Positions 48,334 through 61,374 of a DNA stretch of 64,000 bases are shown piece by piece. The stretch's first letter is position 1, and each line of letters opens with the position of its first letter. Under the pieces are notes generated by a model, which saw only the letters and a list, made by a program, of their open reading frames with translations, was not told the origin of the DNA and ran no database searches. The DNA lies in the NCBI GenBank assembly GCA_013399695.1, contig VXAU01003158.1, forward strand, positions 1-64,000. Reading direction: 5' to 3'. This DNA is from Formicarius rufipectus (taxonomy: Eukaryota > Chordata > Aves > Passeriformes > Formicariidae). The position numbers and the translations under genes are program-made.

Positions 48334-48924
48334 CCTGGGCTGCATCAAGAGATGTGGCCACAAGTGAAGGGAAGCGATTCTGCTCCTCTGCTCTGTTCTT
48401 GTGAAATCCCACCTGGAGTGCTGCACCCGGCTCTGGAGTCCTCAGCACTGAATGGGCATGGACCCACTGTAGTGGTTCCAGAGGAGGACACAGAAATGGT
48501 CAGGGGGCTGGAACATATCTCCTGTGATGATGGGCTGAGAGAATTGGTGTTGTTCAGCCTGGAGAAGAGAAGCTCTGGGGAGATTCCAGTACCTAAAGGG
48601 GGTTGTAAAAAGAAGGGAGAGGGATTTTTTTTTATATGGGCAGATAGTGTCAGGACAAGAGGCAATGGTTTTCAACTGAAAGAGGGTAGAGTTAGGTTAG
48701 ATACTAATATGAAATTCTTTACTTGTTGGATGGTGAGGCAGTGGAGGAGGTTGCCCAGCTGTAAATGCGCCATCCCTGGAAGTGCCCAAGGCCAGGTTGG
48801 ATGGGGCTTTGAGCAACCTGGTCTAGTGGAAGGTGTCCCTGCTCATGGCAGGGGAATTGGAATGAGATGATCTTTAAGGTCACTTCCAATCCTAACCATT
48901 CTGTGATTCTATGATTCTATGGTC
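48334..48924 (+). mobile_element. CR1 LINE 3' fragment with intact tail
   Basis: Sense-orientation CR1: CTGGGCTGCATCAAGAGATG, CACCTGGAGTGCTGCACCCG, TTGTTCAGCCTGGAGAAGAG, AAGGCCAGGTTGGATGGGGC and GAGCAACCTGGTCTAGTGGA, ending in the ATTCTGTGATTCTATGATTC tail. It is one of the best preserved copies here. The 216-codon open frame over it is remnant-derived. Confidence 0.95.
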
Positions 48925-51640
48925 AGGGAGCAGGGTGCTGACTTTGGCCTGAGGACATCAGCGTTCAGTCTCATCTGAGCCATGCAGCAGGTCTATGCCC
49001 TGGTTCAGGTGCAGTATGTCAGCTTTGGTATGCTCCACTCAAGGGGAGGTACAGATCCCCAAACTAGGTCACCTCTAAATCTTGCAGGCTGAATCAGCAT
49101 ACAGCAACTGTTATTTAACAAGAGCCCTGTTCTTCTGGCACTAAAGTAATGATAGCTTTGGTGTCTCCCATAGCTAAGCACGACCTCACATGCTCCCACC
49201 CAAATCACTGCGGTGTGAAAGACTTCAGTGGGTGACTGCCTAGAGCCACAGTAAATAGTGATGCTTTTAATTTTCAAAACAGGGGTTTTTCCCCTTTTCC
49301 AGACACATTATAATTAATATTTCATGGCAGTCTCTAGAGACCCAGGAAAGAATTTCTGGTCTTGACTTAATAAAGCATATCAGCAGGACTGCAGTGCATG
49401 GGTAGGTGAGTGTGCCCAGGTGTTCACTAGCACTGGGGCAAAGTGTAAGGCTGTGTGGTGGTTGTCTGATGAAGAGCAGAATCTCCACCTTGCTGAAGAT
49501 GGATATTTCAAAGGAGATGAATGTTCCACAAAGGGAGCAGAGTCATCAATGCCATACCTAGGGCAAAGGGCTGCCAGTCCTCCTTCTGAGCCACAGCACT
49601 TGCCTTGGTACAGTTTAGAGTGACTCTTGGCTCCTTGCTGAGATTGCTACAGCCATGTGTGGTGGCACCAGTGGAGTTTCTTGCCATGCACATGCACATG
49701 CTGGAAGGAATTCATAGAGCAGCTTATTATTTTCACCATCAGCAGCTCAGTTGGCAGTGAGGACTCTGCTGTGGAGAATTTTGGTTATGCCAGTATATAT
49801 CTTCCCTCCGACTGTACAGGTGTTTCCATGCACAGCATCTCCCACAACCACTTTGTAAAGGTACTGTGAATATGATTTCTGCTGGCTGTTGTGGGTGGAT
49901 TGCAATGATCCCTGGTGAGCTGCTGCACAACTGCTGAGGGAAGTATATAATGACAGCCATCCATGAGCCATAGCTGCAGGATTCTCCTGAATCTTTAATT
50001 CAGCTCACATCTTAATGACCAGCCCCACTGTGGGATGTTCTTAGTCCATCAGACTTCAGGCTAGAGGCCAAACTCACTACTTAGCTGGGTTTCCTCTCTT
50101 CTGAGCCATTGAGAAGTTATGCAAACAAGGTAACAGGGGCCTTTCTATACTGACCTGTGGCCCGAATATTTTGGGATCTCACCCTCAGGATTTCATGTCC
50201 CTGCAGGAAGGTTTAGAATCAGTTTCTAGCACCTCTCAGTCATCACAGTCCTTTGAGTTCTCACACAGAAGTCTGTGTGTTTGTCCCACACCATCCTATC
50301 CCTGTGCTAGAGTAACACCTTCATATGAGCAATTTACCAGGTGTTTTAGAGAAAACTCCTTCAAGAGTCTCTCTGGCACCTCTATTTTTTTTCCATCTGG
50401 TTGAGTTTTTTAAATAGTGGCTATGTAAAACTTGCTTATCAAATATTTAAGAGCTGTTGCTTCATCTTGCTCTTCTGCTTCTGCCCTACCTGGTCACATG
50501 AGAAGGGATGTCTCACACATCCCCAGGCTATGGGATCAACTCTGGCTGTGTGGCCTGATACCACAGTGGGGAGAGGCATAAGCAAAAGTTTTTACTGTAT
50601 CAAAGAAAACTTTGTAAAGCATGCAAGGAATGGTGCAGAGCTGATATTACTGCTGTAGTGGTTGCACTGCTTTCAGTAATCTGTGTTTATATAGGTCTGA
50701 TGTGCTCCCAGGGTTGATTATGCTAAACCTCTAACTATGTAATAGAAACAGGTTTGTTTGCTTTTTTTTTTCCTTTAATCACAAATACCTAATCTATTAA
50801 ACATTAATTTGTCTCCTTTGTGGTGAGAAAAGTATGTGAATTGGGAATGCCCTAAATGCTGGAGCATGATTTATAGTTTTGCTTTCAGCTGGGGTACCAG
50901 GAGCACCTTGAAGCAACCACTGCTGGGGCCTGAGGTGCCCTGTGGTCATTGTCGCAAGATTGTGCTCCATCGCCATGTGACTTTAATCACTGTAGGCTTC
51001 GAGCTCACACATCGTCTTTGGATGAAGAGAATGTATTTTTATTGCTCTGTGAGGACTTTAATTCGTTACTGGAGAGAGCAAAGGGAAGAGCAATGCTGTT
51101 TGTGCCATACTTTAACTGCTGAATGCACTGTGGCCTATCAAATAAAGCCCCACATTTAATCACAGTTCCTTTCTAGTACAATGCTTGGCAAACCCAACTG
51201 TTTCTCCATCTGCTGCAGGGGGATCATAATGAAATAGTTTTAAACAAGTCTTGGGGTTGTTTAAATGTCTTTAGGTAGTTGTGCACTGAATCTCAGAGGG
51301 CTCCATCTTTCTGATAGAGATTACTCAACTTGGTGGCCAGTGCCACAGGACTGGGTAATTTAAAGTCTAAATCGGGACTTCCTTTGACAAAAGCATGTTA
51401 ATTACTCAGGGACAAACAATTAGATTTAGCTGTTGATGCTGCAACTGCACCAATGAGCACAGAGGGGATAGCCTCTGCAAAGCACCCAAATCCTGAGAGG
51501 TAGGAGAGAAGACTCACCTGTGCTGTTGAGTCAGGGGAGAGCACCCTTTGGAAGTAAGTTTGCCATGGGATGCTCCCCGGCACCTGAAACATTCAGATAT
51601 TATCAGCAGACTGGTACTCACCAGGCTGCTGGCTGCTGTA
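48925..51640. other. Unassigned intergenic sequence
   Basis: No recognised gene or clear repeat. An open frame at 50836-51159 (+) contains three CxxC pairs but has no other support. Other frames are short. Confidence 0.4.
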
Positions 51641-51643
51641 GTG

Positions 51644-51837
51644 CATCATCCATCCATCCATCCATCCATCCATCCATCCATCCATCCATCCATCCATCCA
51701 TCCATCCATCCATCCATCCATCCATCCATCCATCCATCCATCCATCCCTCCATCCATCCATCCATCCATCCATCCATCCATCCATCCATCCATCCATCCA
51801 TCCATCCATCCATCCATCCATCCATCCATCCATCCAT
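51644..51837. repeat. (CCAT)n microsatellite, about 190 bp
   Basis: Roughly 47 CCAT units with one substitution (CCCT, near 51748). Every frame is open on both strands, giving Ser-Ile-His-Pro or Met-Asp-Gly-Trp repeat peptides that are not genes. Confidence 0.99.
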
Positions 51838-51847
51838 TCCATGGGTG

Positions 51848-51875
51848 GATTATTACCCATCCATGGGTAATAATC
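51848..51875. repeat. Perfect 12-bp inverted repeat beside the CCAT tract
   Basis: GATTATTACCCA (51848-51859) and TGGGTAATAATC (51864-51875) are exact reverse complements around the 4-nt loop TCCA. It lies 10 bp right of the microsatellite. Confidence 0.9.
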
Positions 51876-51879
51876 TTTA

Positions 51880-54800
51880 GTGTTACAAAATTCTCATTTC
51901 AAATGCATAAATGTTTCCCAGCTCTGACTCTTGAGGATGATACTTCTGATGGTTAAGAATGTCCTTTTCCTTTGTTTTCATTGCAATGGATGTGAAATTT
52001 TTATGAAAATGGGTTAATAGTTTGGCAGACTGAGAAAGCTGAAAAATAGGTTGCTTGGAAAAGTGAATCAGGCACAGAGGTAGGGAAGGGAATTTTTTTA
52101 GGAGTGCAACTTTTGTAAATAAATCTACCCAAACTTAGCCAGATTATACTCTAAAATAAAAAACAAAATTGTAATTTTCACCTTCTTAGCTCACAAAGTT
52201 AATCAGATCAAATCAGAAGATACTGTCCTCACCAAAAAAGCTCAAGCTTTTGTGTGTCCCTGTTACCAGTTTAGTGAGAGCAGAACTACATTCTGTAGTC
52301 TTGGCTATACTGGTAGCTCAAAAGTTGAATTGTGCAGTGGAGCCAGTGACACTGTGCTTGCTGATGACCTGCAGTCTTGTAATTTTATTTTAATTTTTTT
52401 TTCACATAGAATTTTACACATATATTCTAAAAGCACACTATTGAGGCTGTGAGACCAAGAACTTTCTTATCTTTCAGAAGATAAGAATCTACTCATTTAG
52501 GTGCCAGGAGTGGAACTGGCTGCCTAAATGGTCTTATTCAATCAAAAGGCACATTTCTTCATGTGGATAAATAATGGAGTGTCCTTACTGCTTCTTTTCA
52601 TCCCACAGCTGAGCCCTGGATCTTCCCCAGTCCATTTACTGTGCTGCAGGTTGGCTGAGATAAGGTTTTACACATTATCTGGCCTCTGTCAACTGCCCTG
52701 ACAAAGTAGGACTCCTGGCTGGAAGAACTCACAATATTTCCAGACAGAAAGTCCCCACACAATTCCTTCTCCCAACAACTTGTCCAAGAAATACTCTGTA
52801 CCAAGTAGAAGAAGCAATCCAGCCACCTTCCAAGATTCTATTTTTCTATCTTCCCAATCCAAGGGTCTTGGTAAGATTGATGAGTTGCAGTGTAATAAAT
52901 ACTTTCTGTTGCAGAGTTCACCAGGAAAGGGGGATACAGATCCACTAGGATTGAAATGGAAATAGTTAACAGTTTTCCCACTGTCCTTGTTCTTGGAAGA
53001 CAAATATTTGAATTAAGGTATATGCAGAACATGGAGTTATGTAAGACTGAACCCAAGCTTAGAGTCTTAATTTCTCCTCTTTCCTTACTCTAAGTCTACA
53101 TGTTTCTGGTTTATGACATCATCAAGAACATGAATCTGCAATTCAGGACAATTGGTGCCTTCAGTACACAGATCTCTCTCCATTTGAGATTGTCCTGGAC
53201 AGGTTCTTCAGACTTTACTGGTGTGCAGACCTTACTACATTCACCCAGCAAGGCAATGGCACTGTTTGAAATGCATAAACACTGTAAGATGTTTAAGGAG
53301 ACCTGTTCTCCTAAAGAGGAGCTGTAGGGCAAGGGTCAGTATTGATGAAGTTATTTTTGGTCTGAGACATGCTGGAAAGAAGAGCAGGATTTTTCCCCTT
53401 AGTTAGGAAACGGGTAACAAGGAAATGCACAGGACTCACCAGGCTGAGGGCAATGAAAACCATCTGAATTACATTGGTGTATGCAGAGTAGAGACCTCCC
53501 AGTAGAGTGCAAATTAAGACAGTACATGATGAGACGATGATAGCCAGAGAGCCTCAAATATCCAAGACCACCGTCAGTGTTGCTCCTGCAGGCAAGGACA
53601 TCATTTGATATGTGCAGAATACAGAATACATAAGGGTATGCTATTCCCTTGATGCCAAGCACACCACACTGTATGAGAAAGGCAGTCTATAGAGAGTGCA
53701 CTGAGTGAGAACTCAGGAGACCCCAGGTTCCCTTGCTGCCCTTGCTGGTACATTGCTGCATGGCCTTTGCCAAGGCACTTCGGCTTTTTACATCAGCTCT
53801 ATCACAGGCAAGAGAAAGGTACAAGCCCTTATTGCCAGACCTCTCTATTGTAATATAGTGACTATATGCTACTGTCATTTGTTTAAAACCTGGAAATATA
53901 CTTTTCAGGAATGAGAAAAGGTTGTTTCTCTCACAAAAGGAGAGATGAAGAACAACCTTCTGCAGCTTAGTCCAACGCAATTCCCAAACATGTATTATAC
54001 TCTTGACAGTTGTCCACATGACCTTTAACAAATAAAACAGGAAAGTATGCAGGGATGCCAGGACAGCTGCAAATCAGAACACCTCTTCTAGCAGTGGTGG
54101 AATGAAGAGTAAGCTTCCCATCATGTTTCCGTAAGTTTCTTGAATGGGGTCCATCACTGTCACATAATTCTTGGATCTCATTTGATTTACAAAGAAGAAA
54201 CCACCTATGAGAAATAATTTATATTTTATATTCCAGAAATATTTTATATTCCAGGAAAAGAAAGGTAAGAATAATATGGTATTTGTGTATCAGACCCATA
54301 CAGTGAGTGTGGAAATCCTACGTAATGACCCTAGAGAATGATGCAGCCCACCAGACCCTGGGGCCTCAATTCACTTGCCTAAATGTGGGGTTTTGTCCAT
54401 CTGAGAGGTTCCATGTTATGAAGAATATCTACTTACAGCTGACAGATATGGACATCCACTTTTGGTGCAGCTACATGTTTGTGGAGTGGCTACTGAAGGC
54501 CAGGGAGGTCCCCCTAGAGCACCCCAAATGACATAAGTTACCTGTGTGACTGTAACAGGAATTTAGCTCAGAGGACACCCACATACAATGTTCTCTTCAT
54601 CCCCAATGACCTACCAATGTGAGATAAAGTTTTCTGAAATGCATCCTGTGGAAAATGTCAGTAGGCAGAGCCTCATATTTGGCTTAAAAAAGAGACAAAT
54701 CTTTGTCCTGGGCCATGTGAGGTAATATGTTGATATATGTTCCTTTTCTGATTACATTTTTGTCTTGGTGACTTCATTGTCCCTTCCCAGAACTATATTG

Positions 54801-56760
54801 TTTTAATCTGCACATTGAGCTGAGTCCCACCCACCTTCATCTAAATATTAAACTTCAGATGTAAAGCCATCTCATTAAAACCAAAGACTAGGTATAGTGC
54901 TTAACCCTGAAGCCAACAGGACTGCTTGTCTGGGCACTACTGACCTGAGCAAAGATTGCAGGATCAGACCTGCACTCCTCAATTTCATTAGTAAGAATTA
55001 TTCACATTAGCAATGCTGGCAATGTATTTCCAAGCCTGATTCATATTCACGTCAGTTGGACTCTTTTCTTTGACTTGAGAATAAAGGTCATTGTTATTTT
55101 AGAGATTTCTGTGGAAGGTCTGCACAGATCTCATTGCTTTCATCATACTGTGTCCTTAGAGAGTTATGGTATAACACAGTGTGGCCTGGAAGAAACTTTG
55201 GTCTTGGCAAGACAGCTGAACCTCAGTGTGAGTTCAATAGTTCTTGGAATTAGAAAAGACAATTCAAGTATAGAATACTGCACACTTGACTTAGTTACAA
55301 CACAATAGTGACCAGCTACAAAGTGGCATAAGTTGGATGAACTACACATTTGTCCTGAGAAGGCACTACTCAAGAATGTATTCTAGAGAAAAAATCAAGA
55401 TGGTATTATTTCATCACATAGAAATTTCTAAGAAAAATTAAAAGATACCAATATTCTCAATAGTCTGTAAATAAGAGACCATGTTAAAAAAAGCAATATG
55501 CACATAGCCACAGTCTTCTAAAGTTGTCAGATTTTTGCCCTATAAATTGCTCCAAGTAGGCAAAACTCTACAATATCTGGAAGGTACCCTAACTTGTTAT
55601 GTTTCAGTTTAGAGGATAGCATTATAAAGGCTTATTCTGGATCTGTGGGAGACTCTAAAATCAAAATTACCTTTAAAATATACTGTATACTCTGTTAAAT
55701 GTCTTCATATACTCGTATGACATATTTTAAAGCTTATGGGTCCTAATTGCCTGAATTATTTACCAAGAATGAGGGACAAGGCAAATCCCACAGGTGCCTG
55801 GACCCACAACAATTCTTTTTAAGGCAGGTAGATTATTTCAACTGTGTCATTGATATATCTTCCTCCAACCCAGCTGGCTGTGAATGTGAAAGATGAAAAG
55901 GTAAGAATTGCAATATGTATTCTCAATTGGTCTTGTAGAACACTGTTAAAACTTGCAAATATTTTTCTTAGACAAATATTTAATCACACTTTTTTTTCTT
56001 TACAAAGTTTTCTCCCATACCGATATGTTCTGCTGAGTACAGGTAACAGTATTAGAATCCAGCTCTAAATAATCTCCAGTGTTCAGGAATGAACCCTGGA
56101 AAGGTGAGGATGGAAAGCTCTATCTTGGTGTGAATGGAAAAACACAATGTTTAAGCATGTAGAGACAATTTGAATATACTAGTTTTTAATTTATTTTCCT
56201 CTCAGAAGAAGACTTTCGCTACAGCAAGCAGAATTGCCTTTGTTCATCTGCCATGATTGATTGATCACCCTTCTGAGCATGACTTACATGGTCTAAGCAA
56301 ATGGACATTAGGGAAGAAATATGCACGCAGCCATTGCAGTCAGAGAACAAGCCTACAACACTGGCTGAAGTGCCTTAGGCAAATACCACATGATGCCTTG
56401 CAGCAGGAGAGAAAAGAAAAGCAGAGGGCAGCGGTCAGTGAGGAAACACTTTTCCTTTAGCAGAGAGTCCAGTGGTCACCATGAGTGGCAATTTATTCCA
56501 CAGAGAACTAGACTGTTCCAGGACTAAGATTGTTCTGTTATGCTGGATAACAGAAACTGGTTCAAGAAAAACACCACAGTCATCTTTAATGAAAAGTGTC
56601 ATATTCTTCAGTCACTCTTAAATTAAACTCTTCAGCTCTTTACAAAACTCTTAAATGAATCTCTTTAATTTAAAAGAATCTACATAAACATTAGGTCCTG
56701 CTCAGTGTGGAGAGGTTTGGAAGAATCCATCCTAAAATGATTCATGAAACTGTAGTTCTT
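51880..56760. other. Unassigned intergenic sequence
   Basis: AT-rich, with no recognised gene. A 16-bp direct repeat (ATATTTTATATTCCAG) occurs at 54221 and 54239. Open frames up to about 114 codons lack domains or splice support. Confidence 0.4.
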
Positions 56761-56763
56761 TAA

Positions 56764-56890
56764 AGTCACACTTAGGTAAAATCTACCCTTACATTAAAGA
56801 AGTTCATTTGCTTTGAAAGAAAAGTCACANAGTCACACTTAGGTAAAATCTACCCTTACATTAAAGAAGTTCATTTGCTTTGAAAGAAAA
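56764..56890. repeat. Exact 60-bp direct duplication around a single N
   Basis: 56764-56823 and 56831-56890 are identical, with GTCACA plus one N (56830) between them. This is the pattern left when two overlapping contig ends are joined without merging, so it is probably an assembly artefact. Confidence 0.9.
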
Positions 56891-56894
56891 TTCA

Positions 56895-59655
56895 AAAGCA
56901 TTTTAAGAAAACTTATCTGTTGTAGTAAACAGTCCAGTGAAAACATTTATATTCCAGCCTCCAACTATGGCCATTTCTGTTGGGTTTCTGTTCTGCTGAT
57001 CCCGTTTGCTGTTCCAAGAAGCCCACATTCTAGTGGATAAAGTTAGTGTAAAAAACACATTCATAGATACTAAGCCTGGTACATTTAGAACCATTTTCTG
57101 AGGCTTAATTTCTATCATAGAGAGGAATGATGTTGTGATTATAATACTCTTTGATTGAGTACACAATCAGAAAAAAACTAGAAAAAATCAGTAAAAATAG
57201 TGCTGCCTTGTAAAGAAACTGCTGAGTATTTGCTGTACTTTGCAAAGGAAGATGCAGTATGAAACAAAGCAATAAACCCAAAAGTTTTGAGAACTGTCTC
57301 TGGAGGAATACTGTCAGTTCCACAGTCTTCCCCCTTCTTCAGAAGATATCCAGTCTTATTTCATGGGGAGTGGAGGTTAAGAGCATAGGAATTAGTGTTT
57401 ATAAAAATAATGAAACACTGATGTGAGGGGTAATGCTAGTTTGGCTTAAAGTAGGGGAAATGTTTTATTTTGTCTTGTCTGAAAATGATTATTATTCTAC
57501 ATTCTAGGCACAAGGCTAACGCAGAATATAGGGCTGAGACTTTGTTCAAAGCTGAGTCAACTACACTGTCAATAATGATCAAAATAAATCCAGGAAACAG
57601 TAAAATGTTTGCCACCGACCAGTGGAATGAGCTCCATGCTGATACTCAAATCAAGCATTTTATCATTTCATTTCTGGAAACCAGGAGGAAGGCAAGGTGT
57701 TGGACTCCCCAGTGAAAGTATAGAAGGATACAGACTTTTTAAAACTAGTTTGTGAAGCTCCCTTTAAACAGGCATAATTCTGAAAAAATACTGCTCATAT
57801 GTACATTAAGAAATTAAGTTAATTACATTTATTATACAGTAGCCATACTGATACCTTTTTAGTTGCTTTGCGAACCATTATCATCTGTCCAAGTATGGTT
57901 CTTTATAACCAAATCTATGTAAAACCTGCCCTATTTAGGGCACATGTATGGCTTTTCTGGATATCTGCATTTGTCTGAGCAGTGGGTAGCTCCTTTCCAG
58001 GGGGAAATCACAGATTTCTTCTTTCACTGAGTGAAAGGCCAAACCTTTAGAAGGGTTTTCTGCAGTGTGCCATTTCCTGCATACATCCTGGAATAGCTAT
58101 GCACAGAAATGACAGTGGCACAGGCTAAGCAGGTCTCATGGGCAGGACTTGGTAGAAACACACAGGCACATGAGTGATGTCTGTGAGAAGAAGTGAGGAA
58201 AAGTGCAGAAACTCCATGATTCATGTGACATCCTTCTATACAAGGGGAAATAAGGGGTTTGATAAAATATGCAGTGGTTGAAAGACTCTGTAAGAAGTGT
58301 TTACAAAGAAGTGAAAATTAAAAGAGATGAAAAAGCCTGACAACCAGATGATTATTTATCCTGCCTTAGGGGAAATATTCCTTCATATTTATAATCAAAT
58401 GCTATTTTAACTGAATGATGGTTTTTAACGTTGACCCAATTATCTAAGTGCAAAAAGGGACACTATGCACTTTAAAGGTACATTTTTTCTGGGTGATAAT
58501 TAGAAACACTCCCTTCCACCTTAAATGAACCTGCTACAAGGTCCTAGAAACTGCAATTCTTGGTGGCAATGGACCCACTGATTTCTCTGGTTTGCCTTCC
58601 TTTATCAAAACGGGTGTTTCAAAAGCTTTTAAAACATTGCTTACACACAGACACATGCTAAGGTTTTTTTCTATGAGGAAATGTTTTATAGCATATTTTG
58701 TAGGCAGGCACAGCTCGGGGCTGAAGGTGCACGTGGCTGAAGGTGCACTCAGCCAGGTCTGAGCCTACTCTGCAGTCAGACACTTCTGGGAGGACATACC
58801 TGGCATTGCACCGTTCTTGTGAGGGTCAGCTAAATTCAACATGTCCAAAGCAAGATTTGAATTTGTTGTTTGACATCTGCAGAGAATGTCTGGACTGCCT
58901 CTGCTTTTTCTTTCATCTCTTGGGAAGAAGAAAACAAAAAGAAAAGTTGGCTGGGATAACGGTGCCCTGGAAAACTTCATTTAAAGACAGAGGGGTGAAG
59001 GGCAGATGTAGAACAAAATGTGAGTGAAAATATTACATGATGGGATGAAGGAGACTTAAGAGAAAAAGATATAAGGTAGTTCATCTGAATCTGGAATCTT
59101 TTTGATTATATACAGTGCACAGAAGGATTGTAAAAGCACAGATTTATACTGAGACCAGTTCCTCACTGAATCTGTCATTGTACTCTTTTGCCATTAAATG
59201 ACTCTCAGATAATGCATTTATTTTAAGGGAAGAAGAAGAAGAAAGCTTGTCAAATAAGAGATTTTTGAGGTGGGCTTCACCTCCTTGCTCAGATGGGGGT
59301 CTGCAATTTTGGATGCCAACTGCTGCACTGCTCACTTCAAGCTCCACGAGTAACCCATGGGGAGAAATACGCAATTTTAAGAGGTGATTTACTGACCTGT
59401 TTTAGGTCTTGTGAGGCAGATCTCAGACTGCTGAACTCAGGGATGTGTTTAAGAGTGGCTTCACTGTATGCATTAGGTGTTTCAGAGTTTGATTTGGATG
59501 CTCACATAGAGATGACTGCTATCACCTGAGGTCCTCTAAAGCCTCTGAGATGTCCACATGGGCAAGGTGATGTTGCACAGCCTTTGTGGGAGACACATAC
59601 CCTTCCAGAATATTCTGGTGTATCTCCAATGGTTCTGAACACTTATCTGGGGGGA
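56895..59655. other. Unassigned intergenic sequence
   Basis: No recognised gene. A small direct repeat (GGCTGAAGGTGCAC) occurs twice near 58719-58748. Short open frames on both strands are unconvincing. Confidence 0.4.
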
Positions 59656-59659
59656 TCCA

Positions 59660-59996
59660 GGTTCCTTCCAGTACCTGAAGAGGCTACAAGAAAGCTGAGG
59701 AGCAACTTTTTACAAGGACCTGTGGTGATAAGACAAGAGATAAAGGCTTTCAGTTAAAAAAGAGTGGGTTATATTAGATGTTATGAAGAAATTCTTTACT
59801 ATGAGGGTGTTGAGGTACTGGAACAGGTTGCACTGAGAAGCTGTGAATGCCCCATCCCTGCAAATGATCAAGGCCAGGTTGGATGGGACTTTGAGCAACC
59901 TGGTCTAGTGGAAGGTGTCCCTGCCCATGGAAGGGGCATTGGAACTAAACGATTCTTAAGATCCCTTCCTACTCAAACCATTCTGTGATTCTATAA
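59660..59996 (+). mobile_element. CR1 LINE 3' fragment with tail
   Basis: Sense-orientation CR1 3' region: TTCCAGTACCTGAAGAGGCT, AGAAATTCTTTACTATGAGG, GAATGCCCCATCCCTGCAAA, GAGCAACCTGGTCTAGTGGA and CAAACCATTCTGTGATTCTA. The last 200 bp resemble the copy at 48334-48924 closely. Confidence 0.95.
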
Positions 59997-59997
59997 G

Positions 59998-61258
59998 ACT
60001 CAGCTGAGCTTTTGCTCTTACACCTTGATGGAACAAACTCTGACATGGGTTGTTGATAAAAATAGAGTGCCTGAAAGAAAGTGGGGAAGTGCTGTGTATC
60101 AGCAAAGCTGGTGGAATGATCTGCACTGTAGTGAGCACTTCCATCTACTCAGCTTTGAATCTGACTGACAAGAGGAAATAAAGATAGACAAAGCAGTGGC
60201 CTCTTCATGTAAGACAAAGCCTTTGCCCTGCCTTTTTAGGTTAAATGTGCTACAATATGGCTGAGAGGCTTTAGATAGCTTTCTGTGGCCCATGGGCTCG
60301 TGACAAAAGGGGCATTTCGGGGTAAGAGAGATTCTGCAGGGAATGGCATTTCTGAAGGGTGGAAAAGTCCGCTGCCACTCCTCTGGAACCGGACAAGTTG
60401 GTGCTCTGTAGCAGATGAAATAAAGTAGTCTGAGAGTCTGGAAAGGTTTGGGGGTTTTTCTTAATTTCCTTTGAGTTTCTTTTTTAAGTTTATTTGCACA
60501 GAAGAGGTTGCCTGGGAGGAGAGGCACAAGAGTGAGGCAGTAGAGCAGAGGCTGTGGCACTCAGAGGTCTGCAGGGACAAACTTCTCAGTGGTTTGCTTT
60601 GCTCTTCATGCCAAGAAAAACCGAGCACTGGGGCCTGAGGTGTCTGAGCCATTTGCATTAAAATGAACTGACAGTTTGTCTTGAAATGAGGTGGTATGAA
60701 CTAGTCTGTGGTTTCCAGCACAGGTATTTGGATTGCGTCCTTGACCCTGATAGATGAAACACTGGGCTGTTGCTCTCCACACATTTACAAATTCTTAGAT
60801 GGTGTCCTTGGTCTGAAGTTTTATTCCTATCCCACGTCAGTACCGGGAATATTTTCCCAATCAACACTGGTTTACAAGTGGCTGATCTCCTGCATGAGTT
60901 TCAAATCCAGAAGGCAGAGGGATAATTTGATGAGAAAATGACATATTTTTAGCCCTTCTGTAAGAGCCTCTGTGGTGAAACTGCACAGTGAATAATAAAT
61001 GTCAAAATTGAATGGTTTTTTTCCATTACACTTGTTTAAGTTTTTGACCAATAAGCATTTAAAGGTCATAGATATAAGACTGGACAGATTGATAGGTAGA
61101 CAGAAAGAAGATTAATTAAAAGAAAAGAGATATTGAAGAATATTGTATGTTCTTTAGTTTTACTAAATTTTTAATGTCTATGATGCATAAAACATTTCAT
61201 GGATAAAATTACTCTTTGCTTTTGTTAAGAGATTTCCCTCAAATTACTCTTTCCATTC
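59998..61258. other. Unassigned intergenic sequence
   Basis: No recognised gene. The longest frame (60099-60560, - strand, 153 codons) has no domain, repeated family signature or conserved motif that I can identify. Confidence 0.4.
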
Positions 61259-61259
61259 T

Positions 61260-61372
61260 GAAAAACAAAACAAAAAACAAAAACAAAAAAGAAAAACAAA
61301 CAAAAACACACCCCCAAAACAAACAAACAAAACAAAAAGAAAAACAAAAAACAAACAAAAAACCCCCAGCAA
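61260..61372. repeat. A/C-rich low-complexity tract
   Basis: About 110 bp of CAAA and CAAAA steps with almost no G or T on the + strand. It is the complementary type of the T/G tracts at 36206 and 46934. Confidence 0.9.
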
Positions 61373-61374
61373 CT

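Noticed and set aside
48220..48870. 216-codon + strand frame
   Set aside because: Most of it is translated CR1 3' region outside the element's true coding frame.
51644..51837. CRISPR-like array
   Set aside because: It is a plain tetranucleotide tract without spacers in a vertebrate genome.
51520..51880. Repeat proteins (Ser-Ile-His-Pro or Met-Asp-Gly-Trp units)
   Set aside because: They are translations of the CCAT microsatellite; all frames are open because the unit contains no stop.
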